In this document: positions 10,874-25,099 of the stretch, piece after piece
Numbering within the stretch: position 1 is the first letter of the stretch
How the letters are laid out: each line of letters starts with the position of its first letter
Program-made: the position numbers and the translations under genes
Assembly: GCF_022605725.1 (NCBI RefSeq)
Contig: NC_065547.1
Location: 23,787,167-23,851,166 of the forward strand
Direction: 5' to 3'
DNA: 64,000 nt
Source of the DNA: Anthonomus grandis grandis
Taxonomy: Eukaryota > Arthropoda > Insecta > Coleoptera > Curculionidae
The notes under the pieces: model-generated
Told to the model about the DNA's origin: nothing
The model's input: only the letters and a program-made list of their open reading frames with translations
The model's database searches: none

Positions 10874-11439
10874 TATATATACTAATATTATGCAAATTTA
10901 TTATTACATATTATGCGTGTTGGGAAAACGGTTCTAAAATGTCACTTGCTTTCTATTTGTAAATATGGTTAGAGATTAATTGACAAAGGTAATAAAAATA
11001 AAACATCAGATCAGCCCTTACAGATAAGTTCAATTTCATATCATCGTTTGGTTGTATAGTGGATGCGTATAAATTCAACCTTCCTGCACTCAACCAATAA
11101 TAATAATCTTAAAGTCATCACAGAAAAAGGTTCCTCCTCTACAATGGGCTTATGTAGTTATCATAGTTTAAAAATGCATGAACAATCTCCGACTCGCATC
11201 GCTAAATTCTCACCCACAATAATTGAGTTTTGTGTACTAATCTTCATGGGAATTCTGAGGGTGAAGTTCAGTAGAAAGTGCTGCCTTATAAGACGATGAA
11301 GCCATATTGTTTAATGAATTGAGTTCAGCTTCTTTAATCTGAGCAGGAAATTCTTTTTAAGGTAGTATTTAGTCGAAAAAGTTGCAATAAATTTCAGATT
11401 CTCATAAAAAAATTCTCAGTTTTTTAGTGTCGATTTTCC
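10874..11439. other. no gene recognised
   Basis: AT-rich spacer. The open frame at 11063-11299 shows no motif. Confidence 0.5.
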
Positions 11440-11770
11440 TGTTACCAATAACGGTCTAAGTCCAAGTCAATTTGGTTTTCGAGAGTAGTTAAGGACAGTG
11501 GATGCTATATATAAGTCAATCCAGGATTGTTGATGTTGTTGATTGAATATTATGATACGAAAACTATATTGTTATATAATCAGACCAGTATCCTTATCTT
11601 GGCTTGAATCATTCTTAGATAATTATGGCTAATGAGTTTATTACAGATCGAAATCATCTGGTTTCCAGTGTGAAAAGTGAGGCGTATCTCGAGGCTCAGT
11701 TTTAGGCCCTTTTATTCTTACTCTACATAAATTTTACCATGTTCGCCGATAACACTAACAACTGATTTGA
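11440..11770 (+). pseudogene. non-LTR retrotransposon reverse transcriptase fossil
   Basis: Three landmarks of a LINE reverse transcriptase lie in the expected order. They are LSPSQFGFRE with STVDAIYKSIQD near 11455-11525, RGSVLGPF near 11690-11715, and FADN (from the YADD/FADD catalytic box) near 11738-11750. Many stops and frameshifts separate them. The family is probably Jockey- or CR1-like; I cannot decide. Confidence 0.7.
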
Positions 11771-14700
11771 AGCATAATAAGAACTTTATTCTCTACCTAA
11801 ATCAAAAATTCTAAACAGTAAACACTGTTGACATTTATTTTTAGTTTAGTAAACACGTTGGTAAATCACGTTCTTTAACAATAAAAATCTTTGATCACAT
11901 TACTGTTAACATCACTGAATTCTTTACCCTATATTTTTTTAGCTCGTGTTAGTAAAGGCGTACTATTGACTGGAAGTATATTGGCGATTTACTCTGAGAT
12001 CTTGATTTAACTTGTTGAAATATTCTTTTTTTTTATAAGTTTGTATATGTGAGTTCTAGTTTTTAAGTTATTACTTTTATGTTATATTTCTTGACCGTTT
12101 TACTGAAATACTGGCTTTTTATTGTCCAAAGCTTTATTAAAAATAAGAAGGCACTGTTTAAATGAATCACTACAATTTCGTATCGTCATATGAGTCATAC
12201 GCAAGATAGTAACGTATAAATTTTAATATAGTTCTAGAATAAGGTCTCCGAAATATTTAGCAAAGTGGAATGAAGATTTACGACGTAAAACAACTAACCT
12301 AGATTTAATCATTTTGATCCGTCATCAATTGTTCTATTAATGATTTTTTGATCTATTCTATGAAGGTATATATTGTCCTTCGAAGTTTTCAAGAAGAAAC
12401 TCTAATTACTTTTGGTCAATATAAAATTATCACCTACGGCTTTTATATTTAAAAATCATTTAACGATTACCAGAGCAGTACAAAATACTTTCTTTGATTG
12501 TCTCATATTCTTGGAGCAAATAATAAAGAATGCAAGAGTAGCTTAATTTGAATTTTGTGAATGATATTTTAAGTATATTAGAGTTAGATTAAAAGTCACT
12601 CTCTTTATTCGCGTTTTCGGAGTAAGCTGGTTATGGTCCCTAACAAATCTGAACCCTTGCATGTAGTAAATAGAAAAGTGTCATTAAGACGCGTTATAAT
12701 TTAAAAAGAAAATTAATTGTCTAAATAGGTAAAAGTATTCAAAATGTTGATGTCAATGTTTAAAAATTTTATAGCTGATAATTCTAAACAATTTACCGGC
12801 GCTTGTATGTTATCTTTAAAAACGATAACAGGGATTTTTGTAGCTGCATTCCATATCGCCTTAGTCGTGCTATCTTAAATGTGAACTTTTGCAATAATTT
12901 AACAAAAATTAATTGTTACGATTGTTAATTTAATTGTTACGATACGAAATTGTATAACAGTACTGCAAGCGGTGCATCTTCTTAATTTTAATCTACACTG
13001 TACCGTATTTCCAGACTCTTACGATACATCTGGTATTATGAGGCCTAGCTACTGATGTGAAAAGCTTCAATTGCTATCGGTTAGGGGCGCAAAGGGTTTT
13101 AAAGAAAATGAGAGAACAAAGACCATCTAACTGGTCGAAGGATGATGGTAAACTAGATTTAAAGTCGATTGCAGACAGCATCTCCTACTGTCAAATTCAT
13201 GACAAATATCTTCAACATTTCAAAATATTTTTAGTTAATTAAGTTAAGTATGGCTTTTGACCCTGATTTCTAAAGTATATACACAATTTTAAACCTAGAA
13301 ATTCACATCTTAGGCAGAATAACACGAAATTAACTGATATTGCGCCAACCTACTCATATGTCAGATGTATATCATTACTTTGATTTTGCATATCACAAGC
13401 TTAACTGGCAGACTAAATGCTAGTCACAAATCGTGAGAATAAAAAAAAAACAAAAATCAAGATAAAGACCATATCTTTTTTAAAAAATAATTGTATCAAA
13501 ATTAAAGTTGGAATGGTTCGTTGATATAATACTCTCACAAGAGTACAATAAGTCTATCACAAGCTTAGGAATACACGAAATGATGGATGCGCTCTAAGAA
13601 GGAAATAAACTAAGCTTCGAATCCAGAAACCAGTATTTGAATGAGCCACTACTCTTTTGGTGGTAAATAGATACAACCAGTATTTAAACTTTGTGCAAAT
13701 AGTGTGCTGTCTTGACCATATTGATTCAACATATGTTCAACAGCAATGGCTACCGAACATCGGTACTACCACTAACTACTCTTAGATAAGAAAATACCGG
13801 TGACACTCACGAGAATACTAGAAGAACGCAAAATAAAAGAGCAGGTAGGAATATTTGGTCGTATTCCATTTAATTCTAATTTTATTAGTATGTGCCTCCC
13901 AACTTTCGACCTTTGAGTTGCAAGATATAAAGTAATATCCAAATCTAACAAAATCTTTATTAATTATACTGTTTTATTCTTTATAAGCATAACCCCAATT
14001 TTTCTATTTTAAATGGTAAAAGAAATATCATTTTAAGAGCTCAGAGTCAGGATTAGTGCATCAAAAGCGTCGCATAGCGCTAAAGTGCTACTTAGAATGA
14101 TTTAAGAATTGATTAAGTCTACAATGTTTAAAGATTATTGCTGCAAATTGATAAACATGATTTAGAAATAAGTCTCTTAGCCTGATTCCTGCTGTTATCC
14201 TTACAGACTAAATTCTTCCTTATTTTAATTTCATATCTATAACCGCTTCAGTATTTAGTCTATTTCGACTTTCATATAATAACACAACAAACCAATACTA
14301 ATTAGTTTCTATGTAGATTTCTCTTGCAATTTTTTTTTAAACGCTCTCAATACAAGTACCATTTAAAATCAATTCAGACTTAAAATTTAATTTCGACTTT
14401 TTTCCATGGTTGTCTGGGCCAGCTTGAATGCCCGATCCGAAATGTCTTGATCGAAAATCACGCTGTATTACACAAGTTGCGTAAGAAGCCTTTAAAAAAA
14501 ATTCCGGTGTGGTTGCGTAAAACCATATTATCGACATGGTTTAATTCATATGGGTTATATACTGTTGGGTTTTTAGTTGTGAAATAAGTTATTCAAGGTT
14601 ATATAAAAGAGAAGTTATCAAGCAAAATAATACATTTTATCATGTGACAAAGCACTGAACAACCTGCTAATAAAAGCTGGTTACCTTCACTTAGAAGGTA

Positions 14701-16100
14701 GTGCAGCTCTTGCATTTTTTCGACCACACCTCTGATAACTCGCTTATAAATTCCATGTTAGTTCACATTAGTAAATGCAAGAAGAGGAGTTTAAGAATGC
14801 GCAAACAAGTCAAACCTGCTTGTTATTTATTAATTGATCCTGAAGATCCCACGTATAAGGGGTTGAAAACTGCTCCAACTGGTCATAAGGTGTAGATGAC
14901 CTTTACAGGAAAATTTAAATATTGTACTCAGGCGGCATGGCAGGGTAAACAAGTTTACGGATGACTTTTACTTTTAATTTATGTGTACAAACTTAAACAA
15001 TCTTAGTATCTGGTAATATTTATACTTAGTGGCTTATGAACAACGGCATTATGTATTTATTTAGTTATTCATGAAACGATGACATTATGTTCAGATTTAA
15101 CCGAGATAACGGTACTTTTATGAAGACGTGACCACGAATTTTTGCGATTACATCTGAAGGTAGGTACTTTATGTACCGTTGAATGACACTTTTGGAAGTA
15201 CTTTAAGAAGCCTTGTGAATAACTAACAAAATAATATATACTTACGTGTTTTAAGATAGATTGTAGCCAAAATGTAAAAGGCTTAGAAATCTTAGTAATA
15301 CTATTTGATTGTTATTTTTTTTCGTACTTTTTCAACTAGAAAAGTTTTACTAAAACCTGCAACTAGTTTCTTATTGTATCTCCTATGGTCCATATTCTTA
15401 TCTTGTTTTACGCCTAGTATTGTAAGGATGTCCGTTCTTATGAGTTTTGAATATTACAAATTCACATGATCACAACCTGTACTCCTTACTGCTGTACTCC
15501 TACTATTTTGTGTCCAAGACATCCCTAAAATATTCTATTTACTCAAAATCAGAGCTCAATTGCTGTCCAACTATACATTCTATATGTGTTTACTCTTAAG
15601 TATCCCATAAAAGAATAGTAATATCAGCGAAAGACCAAACTGTACATTCTGATTACTGGTTAGTAAAGCAATAAAATAAACTATAAATAATAGAGTATTT
15701 AACTTCGTGGTACACCACCATTCACCGCCCTCCACGATGAGACATTCTAAGCTACTCTTATCACCTATTATGACTGACGCAATCGAAATCCTTAGTAAAG
15801 GCACAAACCAGAGGCTTTATCTTGAAATGCAATTAGTACAACATGAAATATGGAGACTTATCGTAAGCAACGGGAGTAAAATGTTGTCAGTAGGTCGATT
15901 CTAAATAAGAATTTTTTTTCTTATAGGTTATTTCATTTCAAATTATCAGGAAAATACCATATTATGAAACCAAAATTCGACTTCAAAGATCGAACAATAT
16001 GTATTGTAAGCAAGGATTTAATGGAAGCGAACCACGAAGCTAATATTAAATCACTTTTCCAATTTTCTGTGCTGGTCTTCTTAACTCAATTAAAGTAAAG
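11771..16100. other. long AT-rich stretch without a recognised gene
   Basis: About 4.3 kb in which the open frames (for example 13057-13242, 14701-14895, 15580-15804) have no recognisable motif, no repeated structure and no consistent splice context. It may contain highly decayed repeats. Confidence 0.45.
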
Positions 16101-16232
16101 GAGCCATTCAATTAAAAAAAAATTACCAAAGTATTGGTAAACGTTTTTTAATGAAGGTTAAGAGTGGCTTGTAGCTAGTCTTTGCCTTTGTAAGCAAGTA
16201 GGTATTATTGTAACATTTGCTGAATAAAGACA

Positions 16233-16233
<1 letters not shown>
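16101..16233 (+). other. probable 3' end of an older LINE
   Basis: The sequence GTAACATTTGCTGAATAAAG ending in ACATTTTATTATT, just before the microsatellite, looks like the 3' tail of a LINE: a polyadenylation-like AATAAA followed by a TTA repeat. Only the tail is seen, so the family is not assigned. Confidence 0.4.
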
Positions 16234-16296
<63 letters not shown>

Positions 16297-16297
16297 T
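16234..16297. repeat. (ATT)n microsatellite
   Basis: About 60 bases of ATT repeats with one interruption (AATATT). It forms the 3' side of the target of the R4/Dong-like element, which reads as (TAA)n on that element's strand. Confidence 0.95.
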
Positions 16298-19200
16298 ACA
16301 GCCAGTTAAGGCTCGCACTCCCTCTAAGGGGGGGGGGGGATCATTTACTTATCCCAGATACCTGCGATATCAAAAGGATTAAGCTCTGTGGTCTGTGGGG
16401 GCCTTTTCGGTGTCCTTAAGTGACCTGAAATGTAGAGTTATCCCCTAGAAATTTCCGGGTGCTGCGAGCAGTTGCCAGTAGTACTGCCTTTTGCATGTGC
16501 TTATATAGATGTTCGCCTGTTCCTAGTTGTTTAAGGTATTCCAGTAGACTTTTCGGTATTACACCCGTTGTCGATATAACAATTGGGATGGTCTGAATAT
16601 TATCCATTCTCCATTGCCTTCCGATTTGAAAATTCTAGATCTCTGTATTTGGCGATTTTCTCAGTGTGTTTCTCTTACAGATTATTGTTGTTCGGTATGG
16701 CTACGTCAATTAGAGTTGTTTTCCTGGAAATTTTATCTATTAAAATAAGATCTGGTCTATTATGCCTTACATGTTGATCGGTAAGTACACTGCGGTCCCA
16801 ATATAACTTATATCGGTCATTTTCCACTACGGGTTCTGGAGTATATTTATAATACGGAATCTTCTCTGTTGTAATAAGTTCCAACTTCATTGCCAACTCT
16901 TGATGTAAAATTTTCCCAACTGAGTCGTGCCGTTCTTTGTATTCTGTCGCTGCAAAGGCCTGACATCCTCCTATTATGTGCTGGATTGTCTCTGATGTTT
17001 GGCATCCATACCGGCATTTGTCGTTTTGTACGGACGGATCTCTGACGATGTGCTTGAGATAATTTCTTGTTGGTATAACCTGATCTTGGATGGCGAGTAG
17101 AAAGCCCTCGGTTTCTGGAAACATCTTGCCTGATACCAACCAATAGTTCGACGAAGCAGTGTCGACATGATTTTGGCTGATCTCATTAGGATGCCGCCCA
17201 TGAAGGGGCTTCTCCATCCAGATGCGGAGTTTTTCCTGGTCCGTATGATGGTAGCTGCACGCTTCCTCGCTCTTAAGTTGTAGAGGAGTGGAATCGTCTA
17301 TTTGATTTATTGCGCGATGCAGCGTGGAATTTTCTCCTTGCCTGTAAAAATAGGATCTTAAGTTAGTGATTTGTTTTTCAAGTTATTTACCCAGATCTAT
17401 TAATCCTCTTCCTCCAAGGTGGCGGGGAAGCATTGTTCTTTCAGTGGCACTTCGAGGGTGGTGGTTGTGCGTTTTAGTAAGTAGGGTCCTCACTTTTCTT
17501 TGTAGCCTTTCTATGTCTGTCCTACTCCAATTAATTACCCCAAAAGAATAACTAAGAGCTGAACATGCGTAGGAGTTAAGTGCCTTAAACATATTTTTGC
17601 TGTTGAGATTGGTTCTCAAAACTTGTCTTACCCTTTTCACAAACTCGTTAGTCAGTTCGCATTTCATTGTTTGTTGTTCAATCGTTTGTGATTGTTTCAT
17701 CCCCAAGTATTTGTAAATTTCGTGTTCGCCCATGGCCTCGATGGTCTGGACATTCTGCATCTGATATTCTCCTGGCTGAATTTTTCCTCGGATTATATTG
17801 AGAGTACGGCATTTATCTAGTCCAAATTGCATGCCGATGTCATTGGAGAACTCTTCTACTATATGCAGCATTTGGTTTAGTTGGTTCCTAGTTGCAGCCA
17901 TTATTTTTAAATCATCCATATATAGTAAGTGATTTAACTTTGCAATCTCGGTGTTATTATCTCGGATGCTAAACCCATAGTTGGTAGAGTTAAGACGGTT
18001 CGAAAGAGGATTCATAGCAAGGCAGAACCATAATGGGCTCAGTGAGTCCCCTTGGAAGATTCCTGTTCGAATTGGAATGTTGTTTGTACTTACTGTGCTT
18101 TTACCCTGTACTTCGAGCTGGATCGTTGTTCTCCAACTTGTCATAGCGCTCTCTAGAAAAGACAAAGTATTACCATCAACTTTATACACTTTTAATATGT
18201 TTATAAGCCATTCGTGTGGTACTGAGTCGAAGGCTTTCTTATAGTCGACGTAGGCAGTAAAAATATTTCTCTTGTTGTGATATGCCTGGTTGTTGATGAC
18301 AGAGTCGATAATAAGTTGTTCTTTACAGCCCATAGACCCTTTAGCGCATCCTTTTTGTTGTGCGGATATGATGTTGTTTTTCTCACAGTGTTGGTAAATG
18401 CGCTGTGTTAAACATGAAGTGATAATTTTATACAAAGTAGGTAGGCACGTTACCGGTCGGTACTTAGACGGATCTTGTGTGTTGTTCTGGTCTTTAGGCA
18501 GTAGATAGGTTACTCCTTGCGTTAGAAACGGTGGCATTTCCTGTGGGTTAAGAATAACGTGGTTAATTAATTCTGAGAGTTTGGGATGCACACTCCGTAG
18601 TTTCTTTAGCCAAAAGTTATGAACTCCATCTGGGCCAGGTGATTTCCAATTATGCAGTTTTTGGATAATCTGGTTGACTTCCTCGATAGTGAATGGTCGA
18701 TGTTCCATCTGGTTATATTTATTACTATTTTGTTTCTCTTCAGTAACCCAGCTTGCGTTGATATTGCATGTTGTTTAAGTTGCAAGTTGTTTGGCCCAAA
18801 AATCTTGAATTTGTTCTTTCGTGGGGTATTGCTTATCTGGGTGATCTGATTTTGAATTTAGCTCTCTATAAAATTGTTTTTCGGCCTTTTCAAAACGAAG
18901 ATTGTCAAGTTCTCGGTTATTACTGGTCTTGTATCTTCGTAGGCGCCCTGAAAATAAGGAAAGTTTCTGTTTTAGAGTATCCAGGCATTGTTGAGCTGTA
19001 TTATTTTCTGGTTCATGCCGAGTGTGGATGTTGTTTCTCTGCAAAATTTCATCAACTTTCTGTTTTAGTCTATTTGTTCGTGTACCCCTCAGATATTCTG
19101 TCAGTTGGCCGATATCTTTTCGAAACCTCTGAATTTTTCGTTGAAGTCTAGTCTCCCATGGCGGTATCGGGAGCTCGGTTCTTGCAGAGTCATTGTGGAT

Positions 19201-19421
19201 CCTTATCTTAATCTTCATGGTTTTAGCAACGGCAGTTGCTGCGCTATAAACTAAAAGGTGAAGAGATTGCATGTTATTAATATTTAAAAGATAAGGTGGA
19301 AGAATTTTGGTGTTTAAAAGTTCCATAATTTGACCTAGTTTTTTTGAAAAGTTTACTTTTGGAAGTTTGGGTCTTATCAGTGGGTTGGTTCCCTCAAATT
19401 CTAGCATCGCACGTGCGTTTT
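16298..19421 (-). mobile_element. R4/Dong-like non-LTR retrotransposon, 5' truncated
   Basis: About 3.1 kb, minus strand, with (TAA)n on both sides. The 3' UTR (16415 down to 16298) ends GAGCCTTAACTGGCTGTAAA and runs straight into (TAA)n. The 5' end passes from the codons NARAM directly into the microsatellite at about 19421, so the N-terminal zinc-finger/Myb region expected in this clade is lost by 5' truncation. Known Dong/R4 elements insert into TAA repeats, which fits. Confidence 0.88.
16416..19407 (-). pseudogene. R4/Dong-like ORF: reverse transcriptase plus restriction-like endonuclease
   Basis: One reading frame runs from 19407 to about 16680 with only two in-frame stops, TAA at 18775-18777 and at 17383-17385. 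A frameshift between about 16610 and 16680 then leads into the last 63 codons ending at 16416. Domains in order: an N-terminal linker; the RT with KYRPVTCLPTLYKII, AYVDYKKAFDSVPHEWL (first Asp) and LLYMDDLKIMA (YMDD); a thumb; a Cys/His knuckle CRYGCQTSETIQHIIGGC; and a restriction-like endonuclease with the PD...D signature (RPDLILIDK then TLIDVAIP). The last segment VISTTGVIPKSLLEYLKQLG is typical of the clade's C terminus. Few lesions suggest a fairly recent insertion. Confidence 0.93.
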
Positions 19422-19489
19422 ATTACTAATAATATACTAATTTACTAATATTACTAATAATTACTAATATATAATAATAATAATATTTA

Positions 19490-19541
<52 letters not shown>
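19422..19541. repeat. (TTA)n microsatellite and degenerate TTACTAATA repeat
   Basis: A degenerate tract with repeated TTACTAATA at 19422-19470 passes into nearly pure TTA repeats to 19541. It forms the 5' side of the R4/Dong-like insertion and matches the ATT tract at the other end. Confidence 0.9.
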
Positions 19542-19542
<1 letters not shown>

Positions 19543-22500
19543 AGTGATATTTCAACCGAAGAATTATTCTTTAGATGATCTATTAACTGAAGACAAACTT
19601 TTAAATCGAATATGTCAAAGATTTTAAAAATCGGTTGATTTAATTTACAATTCTGTTACAATTGATGAAGCACAACATTTTGTAGATATTGAATAGTCTC
19701 TAAGACAAAAAAAATTATCTAAGGCAGCAGCCGATAATCTTAAACAAAAATAAAAAAATTTAAAGTGACTTTTAAGATTCTTCTAACGTTTTCCTTTAGA
19801 ATAAGATAATTGGACACAAAAAATAATTAAAAAATAAAAAAAACACACAAAATAATTGGATAAGTATTATTTTATGGTTAAAAGTTCTTGCAACGTTAGA
19901 CTGCCACTTTCATAGAAATTGTTGCAACGCCTGCAAAATTCTTACGCATATGTGGTACATCACCAAAAGAACAAAATTTAATATTTTTTTCGGGCACAAC
20001 TGAATCTTTGGTTTAGACAAGAGCAAGGACAAATACAAAGCACCTGGGTTTAACGTCTGATGAGGATACTGAATTGATAATTCTCTTGTAGGGATGATTA
20101 GTCAATAAGATAGATATTATATAGTCAATAATATTAGTCAATTCTGTATTCTTGTCCCTTCTCATCAGCATAAAAATAAAGAGCGATTGAATATTTCAAG
20201 TACAATTTGCAAAACTTTAACTTCTATTCCAAAACAGTAAACCGACTTAATTTTTTTGGCATAGAGTCGCAGTGACGTATTTAATACCTACATAATTTTA
20301 CCTTATTACTACGCAATTATGTTCTTTTTTTTATCTTCATAAGAGGAAAACCAATTAATATAATGAGACTCTGTTTAGTCTGCATATTTTCACGAGCATT
20401 GGGGAACACAAATATTAATGGGATAGGATCCCTTACAACCAATATTTGTTTCCAAATTGGCAAAAAGAAACAATACTTAATAATATATATTTTATATTAT
20501 TTAATAAAATATGGTCCGCTCAACGACGTCCGGTGCCCAAACTATGCAACTTTTTACTAAAGTATATTTATTTCAATCTGCCAATTTTGATCTGAAGAAG
20601 AAAGGGTAGGATTTTCTAAAGCTCATCCAAATAACAATACATTTCGGCCTTTAAAAAAAGTATAGCAAAATATAATCACACAAATACCTCGGAGCGTTTT
20701 TGAGTAACTGTGAGTGAAATTCTTATAATTAATTACAAATGAGAAACCGAAAAAAAAAAGAATTAACAGTCACACCTTGGGTTACCAAAATTTGCCAATC
20801 ACGTAGGTTGGCCAATTTGAAAGTTAAATTTATTGACTTGTCCCAGTCTTAAGCTGCAACACAAAACAATACTTATAATGTGGTAATAAATAATGATCCT
20901 CTGTTATGTTATGCAGACATGGTAAATATAACGGAAGCCGTTGTTCCTATAGCAGGTTCAACAAACCCACACTGCTTCGGCCTTTTCGCTCGTCATTATT
21001 ATACAGGTTTCGAATACAATAATACATACAAATCCTCAGATATCAGACATATTTGATAAAAGTAGCACTGTTATTCAATATATGGCGACCTGACCCTAAT
21101 GAATATTAAATATCCATTATTAAATATTATTGTCTTGAATGTCGCATACCGATCATTATGTAAGCCATATTCCTTCCTCGTCAGTCCACTTTTTCATAAC
21201 CTACAACCTCGATTTTGATTATACTTAAGAATTCATTAGAACTTTCTATAAGCTTCTGTAAAACCCATTAATTAGTAATCTAGATTGCAAATTCGAATAT
21301 TTTTAACCGGGCTTGGTAATAGGAAATAATACTGAAAACAGCCATGTAGATACAAACTGCAATAAGAATTTGAAAGCTGTTTAACCTTGTTTAAGAGAAA
21401 AAAATATGGTACTACTGACAATATTAAAGAACTGCCTATTAAGACCAACCTGTTGTGGTTTTTTTAATGTGTTATTTGTGACGCAATGAAAATGAAAGAA
21501 ATATATTTAGTGCAAACGTACAATACCATGTCGGATTGAAAATTATTTATTATGATTAGATTTGTTAAGGAATGATTTATCTTAAAGATACTTAAAGTTG
21601 TTTAGTTTTGCATTTTGCTGAAACTACGCTTTAGAGGTTTTAGCTTTAGGTCAATTTATGTTATAGAAGAGTAATTTTCATCACTCACAATCACGTATCG
21701 GATGTTGAAATTATTGAAGATAACTTACAAAAGAAAGAAACGCTGTATCAAAGAAAGCAGTTAATACTTACTTAGATACTATAATTTTATTTTTATTGGA
21801 TTGTTAATTTTAATTGTATATGTACCAGTTTTCTAAAGAGTATAGGAGAACAAGTATCTGACAGAACTGTGCCAAACTGAAAACGAAAGTCAATCAAAAC
21901 ATTTTTTTTATTTATTTCACTTACAACTTGGATCTCATACAAGAAAGTACATCGGCTATATAATTTATTGGTGAACTCTATCACTATTGCTATAAGCTAG
22001 ATAGCTATCAAGAAACTTAACATATATTATTTAAGCAAAAGCTAGAGAGTTTTATCAATCCATTAATCAATATTTTTATACAAATTATTCTTATACAACT
22101 TAAAAATAAAACAAGGTAATTTATTGTTGACTGTAACTATAAGTAAACCTATTCCTTGTGAAAACACTAGTAGTAGGTATTTAAAAAAATCTTGATGAAA
22201 GCTTCTTTCAAGGCTCTGATATCCTTTTTAAGAAATAATATGCCAAACAACCATTAGGGCCACTTGCACTAATAATAATGTACACATGCTCTAATAATAA
22301 TTAGTACCATTTAGTAATACCTAAGTGCATATAGGGTGTAATGAGTCTGCTGCTGACTATGAAACTGGTACTGAGATATATGACATTTTACATAAAACAA
22401 AAAAAAACGTAATAAAAAGTCAAAACGTAAGGATTCTAAGAGAAATATAGTTTACCCTGTAGTCTGGTATATTGTAACTAGATAATATTCAGATGTCTCT

Positions 22501-23599
22501 CTGGATTATGAACCTATGCAATTGTTAGACATAACGTTTAAGGCGGATAGAATAAAACATATGCCTACTCTACTACGTGAGGTAATACAAAATCATCTAT
22601 TCCACGCAATACAAATATATTTGAGGTAAATTTACGGGAATTGGCATCCGTATGGTCGACCCAATAAACCTTCGACCTAAATGGATTTCCTTCCAAGAAT
22701 TTGATTGCTAAGTGATCAATGCTGTCCAGAATCTACCAAGTCGAAAACACAGACTGTGTCTTTAAAAGTTAAAATATAAAATTTAAATTGCAAACCGCTG
22801 CTGAGCTTTAAACTGTATATCACATGACATCTCTTCAGGATTCAGATTGAGATGTCGTCAACAAAAAGAGTAAAATGAGCCTTAGTATTAACCTGACTTA
22901 TTCCTTAATAGTTTTTTAAAGAAAATATGCGATACAGAGAAACAAAAGATTCTTAAGCAGGGAACTTTTTAAATACCTTACCTGAGAAAAGTGGTAAGGG
23001 AGGAAAACAGGCTAAAGTTAGAGATATTGCCTTTCTTAGTTAATACTGTTTTAAACTAGTTGGAAATACACATGTTTGGATTTAGGCGTTGATTAATTAT
23101 TTAAGTGAGTAGGAATATCATATGATCTTTTTATACACAAAGTGGTTAATTATATTTCACACTTGGCATGGGCATTTATTGTGAACGTCCAATTTAGTTT
23201 TACGTTAAAATTTATGCCGCTCATAATTATAATTATAATATAAATATTATAATGTGTCCCTATACTCGTTTCAGTATAGGAATAGTAGCGGAAGGAGACC
23301 TAAGCACAAAGCCACAATAAAGATATTCAACTATAATATCAAAAGGATCTTTGCCTCTTTTTATTTTTAAGATTTATGTTTCTCTTGTTGAAACTGGCCA
23401 CCGAAAATGCGCCTGTACCTGCTTGCCAATATCTTAATTAATTTGCAATTTTTTTCCCAGTACATTCATAAATTATTAAAAAACAAGAATTAGGTTGACA
23501 AATTGTGATTTAGTGCATCACTGTGTAATTTTAAAAACCTTTTCAGTTTTTGTATGTACCTTAACATTAACAGACAAGTAAATCTATAGATGAGAGGAC
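19542..23599. other. no gene recognised
   Basis: AT-rich. Around 20775-20850 the plus strand reads TVTPWVTKICQSRRLANLK, which weakly resembles the linker before a LINE reverse transcriptase, but it is too short to call. Nothing else stands out. Confidence 0.45.
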
Positions 23600-24290
23600 A
23601 TAAATGTGTATATTATAAACTGCATATTCTTAGGGATCCAGTCTAAAGTCATTGCTTTTCTTAGTATTCATTAATGATGGGGTATATAACTTGAAGCTTT
23701 AAAGTTTGCAGATGATTTAACTTTTATGACAATAGTCTTAAATGTTAAGTTTGATACTGTTATTAATTTTTACAGCTTTAAAAACTGATATACTCGTAAT
23801 ATTTTAACCTTAATAAAGCGAGTAGATTTCCGAAACATCTCTATTATTAAGATCATGACTATTATACCTTGTGGCTTAGACAACCAGTATCTTAACTATT
23901 GTGCAATACACAAACTATTAAAGTATTCTATTGATGCACCTGTTATTTTGGGTCAATTGCAAATAGCAGCGAATTGAATAATAAAGAAGGTTTTTACCTA
24001 AATATTAATACCCGTATTAAGAATAACATATTAAATAATAACTACCTTGATCTTAGAAAACCTGAAATATATGATCGGTCAACTTTTCGCGAGGCCAGGT
24101 TCCAAAATCATACCACATTCCATAATGGTATTTTAATAAAAATAATATCTAATATTATTAATATATATTATATTATAATAATAATATATTATATAAGTTT
24201 AATAATAATGATAATAATAATAATTAAAAGTAATAGTTTAGTATATGTAATTAGCATTAAAACTGTCAATAAATAAATATAAAAATGACA
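23600..24290 (+). pseudogene. Jockey/CR1-like LINE 3' fragment
   Basis: Near 23635-23720 the DNA reads GSSLKSLLFLVFINDG and then, after a shift, KFADDLTF. These are the QGSxLGPLLFxxxIND and FADD motifs of a LINE reverse transcriptase. At 23880-24130 follow HKLLKYSIDAPVILGQLQIA and YLDLRKPEIYDRSTFREARF, like the C-terminal connection of CR1/Jockey-type proteins. The fossil ends in an ATA-rich simple repeat (24140-24245), as many LINE 3' ends do. Frameshifts and stops make it a pseudogene. Confidence 0.66.
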
Positions 24291-25099
24291 TAATCTTAAT
24301 TAGATTTTTTAATTGGGGCATTTATCGCTTAAGGTAAACTGAATGAGATTTTAAACCTGAACTTGGGTAATGAACTTAATAGCCAAACTCATATGAGCGA
24401 ATTATGTGTAAACTATCATCAAATGTAACTGTTTGAAAATGAAATTGATAGAGATTTTTTTATGTAAAATATTTCACACAGATGATTTTGACACATGATT
24501 AATCGCAGCAAGGCTTCTTATACTAATTTCAGGAACTTCTTCTTGTCGCTAAGATGGATGTATTCTGGACATTTTTTAGCATACCTGCGTTGAGTTAGTC
24601 TAGCATTATACTGCGAATTGCCATAAACATACAATTTTTTTAATGTTAGAAAATATTTACACGGAAATATTTAAAGTTAAGTTACTATGCATTAAACTTG
24701 ATTTTGTTTGTATCATTTTAGTTTTAGCTTACTAACAAAATTTTTAAAAAACTTTTAATAATAGTGAGATACGTGCGATACTTATTTATTGAAATTAGCA
24801 TTATCAAAAAAAATTTTAATTATTATAAATTTATTTACGCAAAAGCAATGCATCATTTAAAAAAATTCCAGAATGAATCCTTGCTTTTCGTTAAAAACCA
24901 GCAGCAATCTGGAGGCACATCCCCATGCGGGGTCTTACCTTATAGTGTGTAATATATGGTGTGTTAGCTCCGTGATGTTAGTTATTATTTTATATTTTTA
25001 TTTATCATTTGCTTGTATTTAAATACTTATAAATATATTGTATCGCAAACATTTTAAATAGTGACTATTTATCGAATATAAACTAAGTGCAGCAAAGTG
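24291..25099. other. no gene recognised
   Basis: AT-rich spacer with no recognisable features. Confidence 0.5.

Noticed and set aside
23974..24276. 100-codon open frame starting MNNKEGFYLN
   Set aside because: Its first part belongs to the decayed LINE C terminus and its second part is translated ATA microsatellite, so it is not a separate gene.
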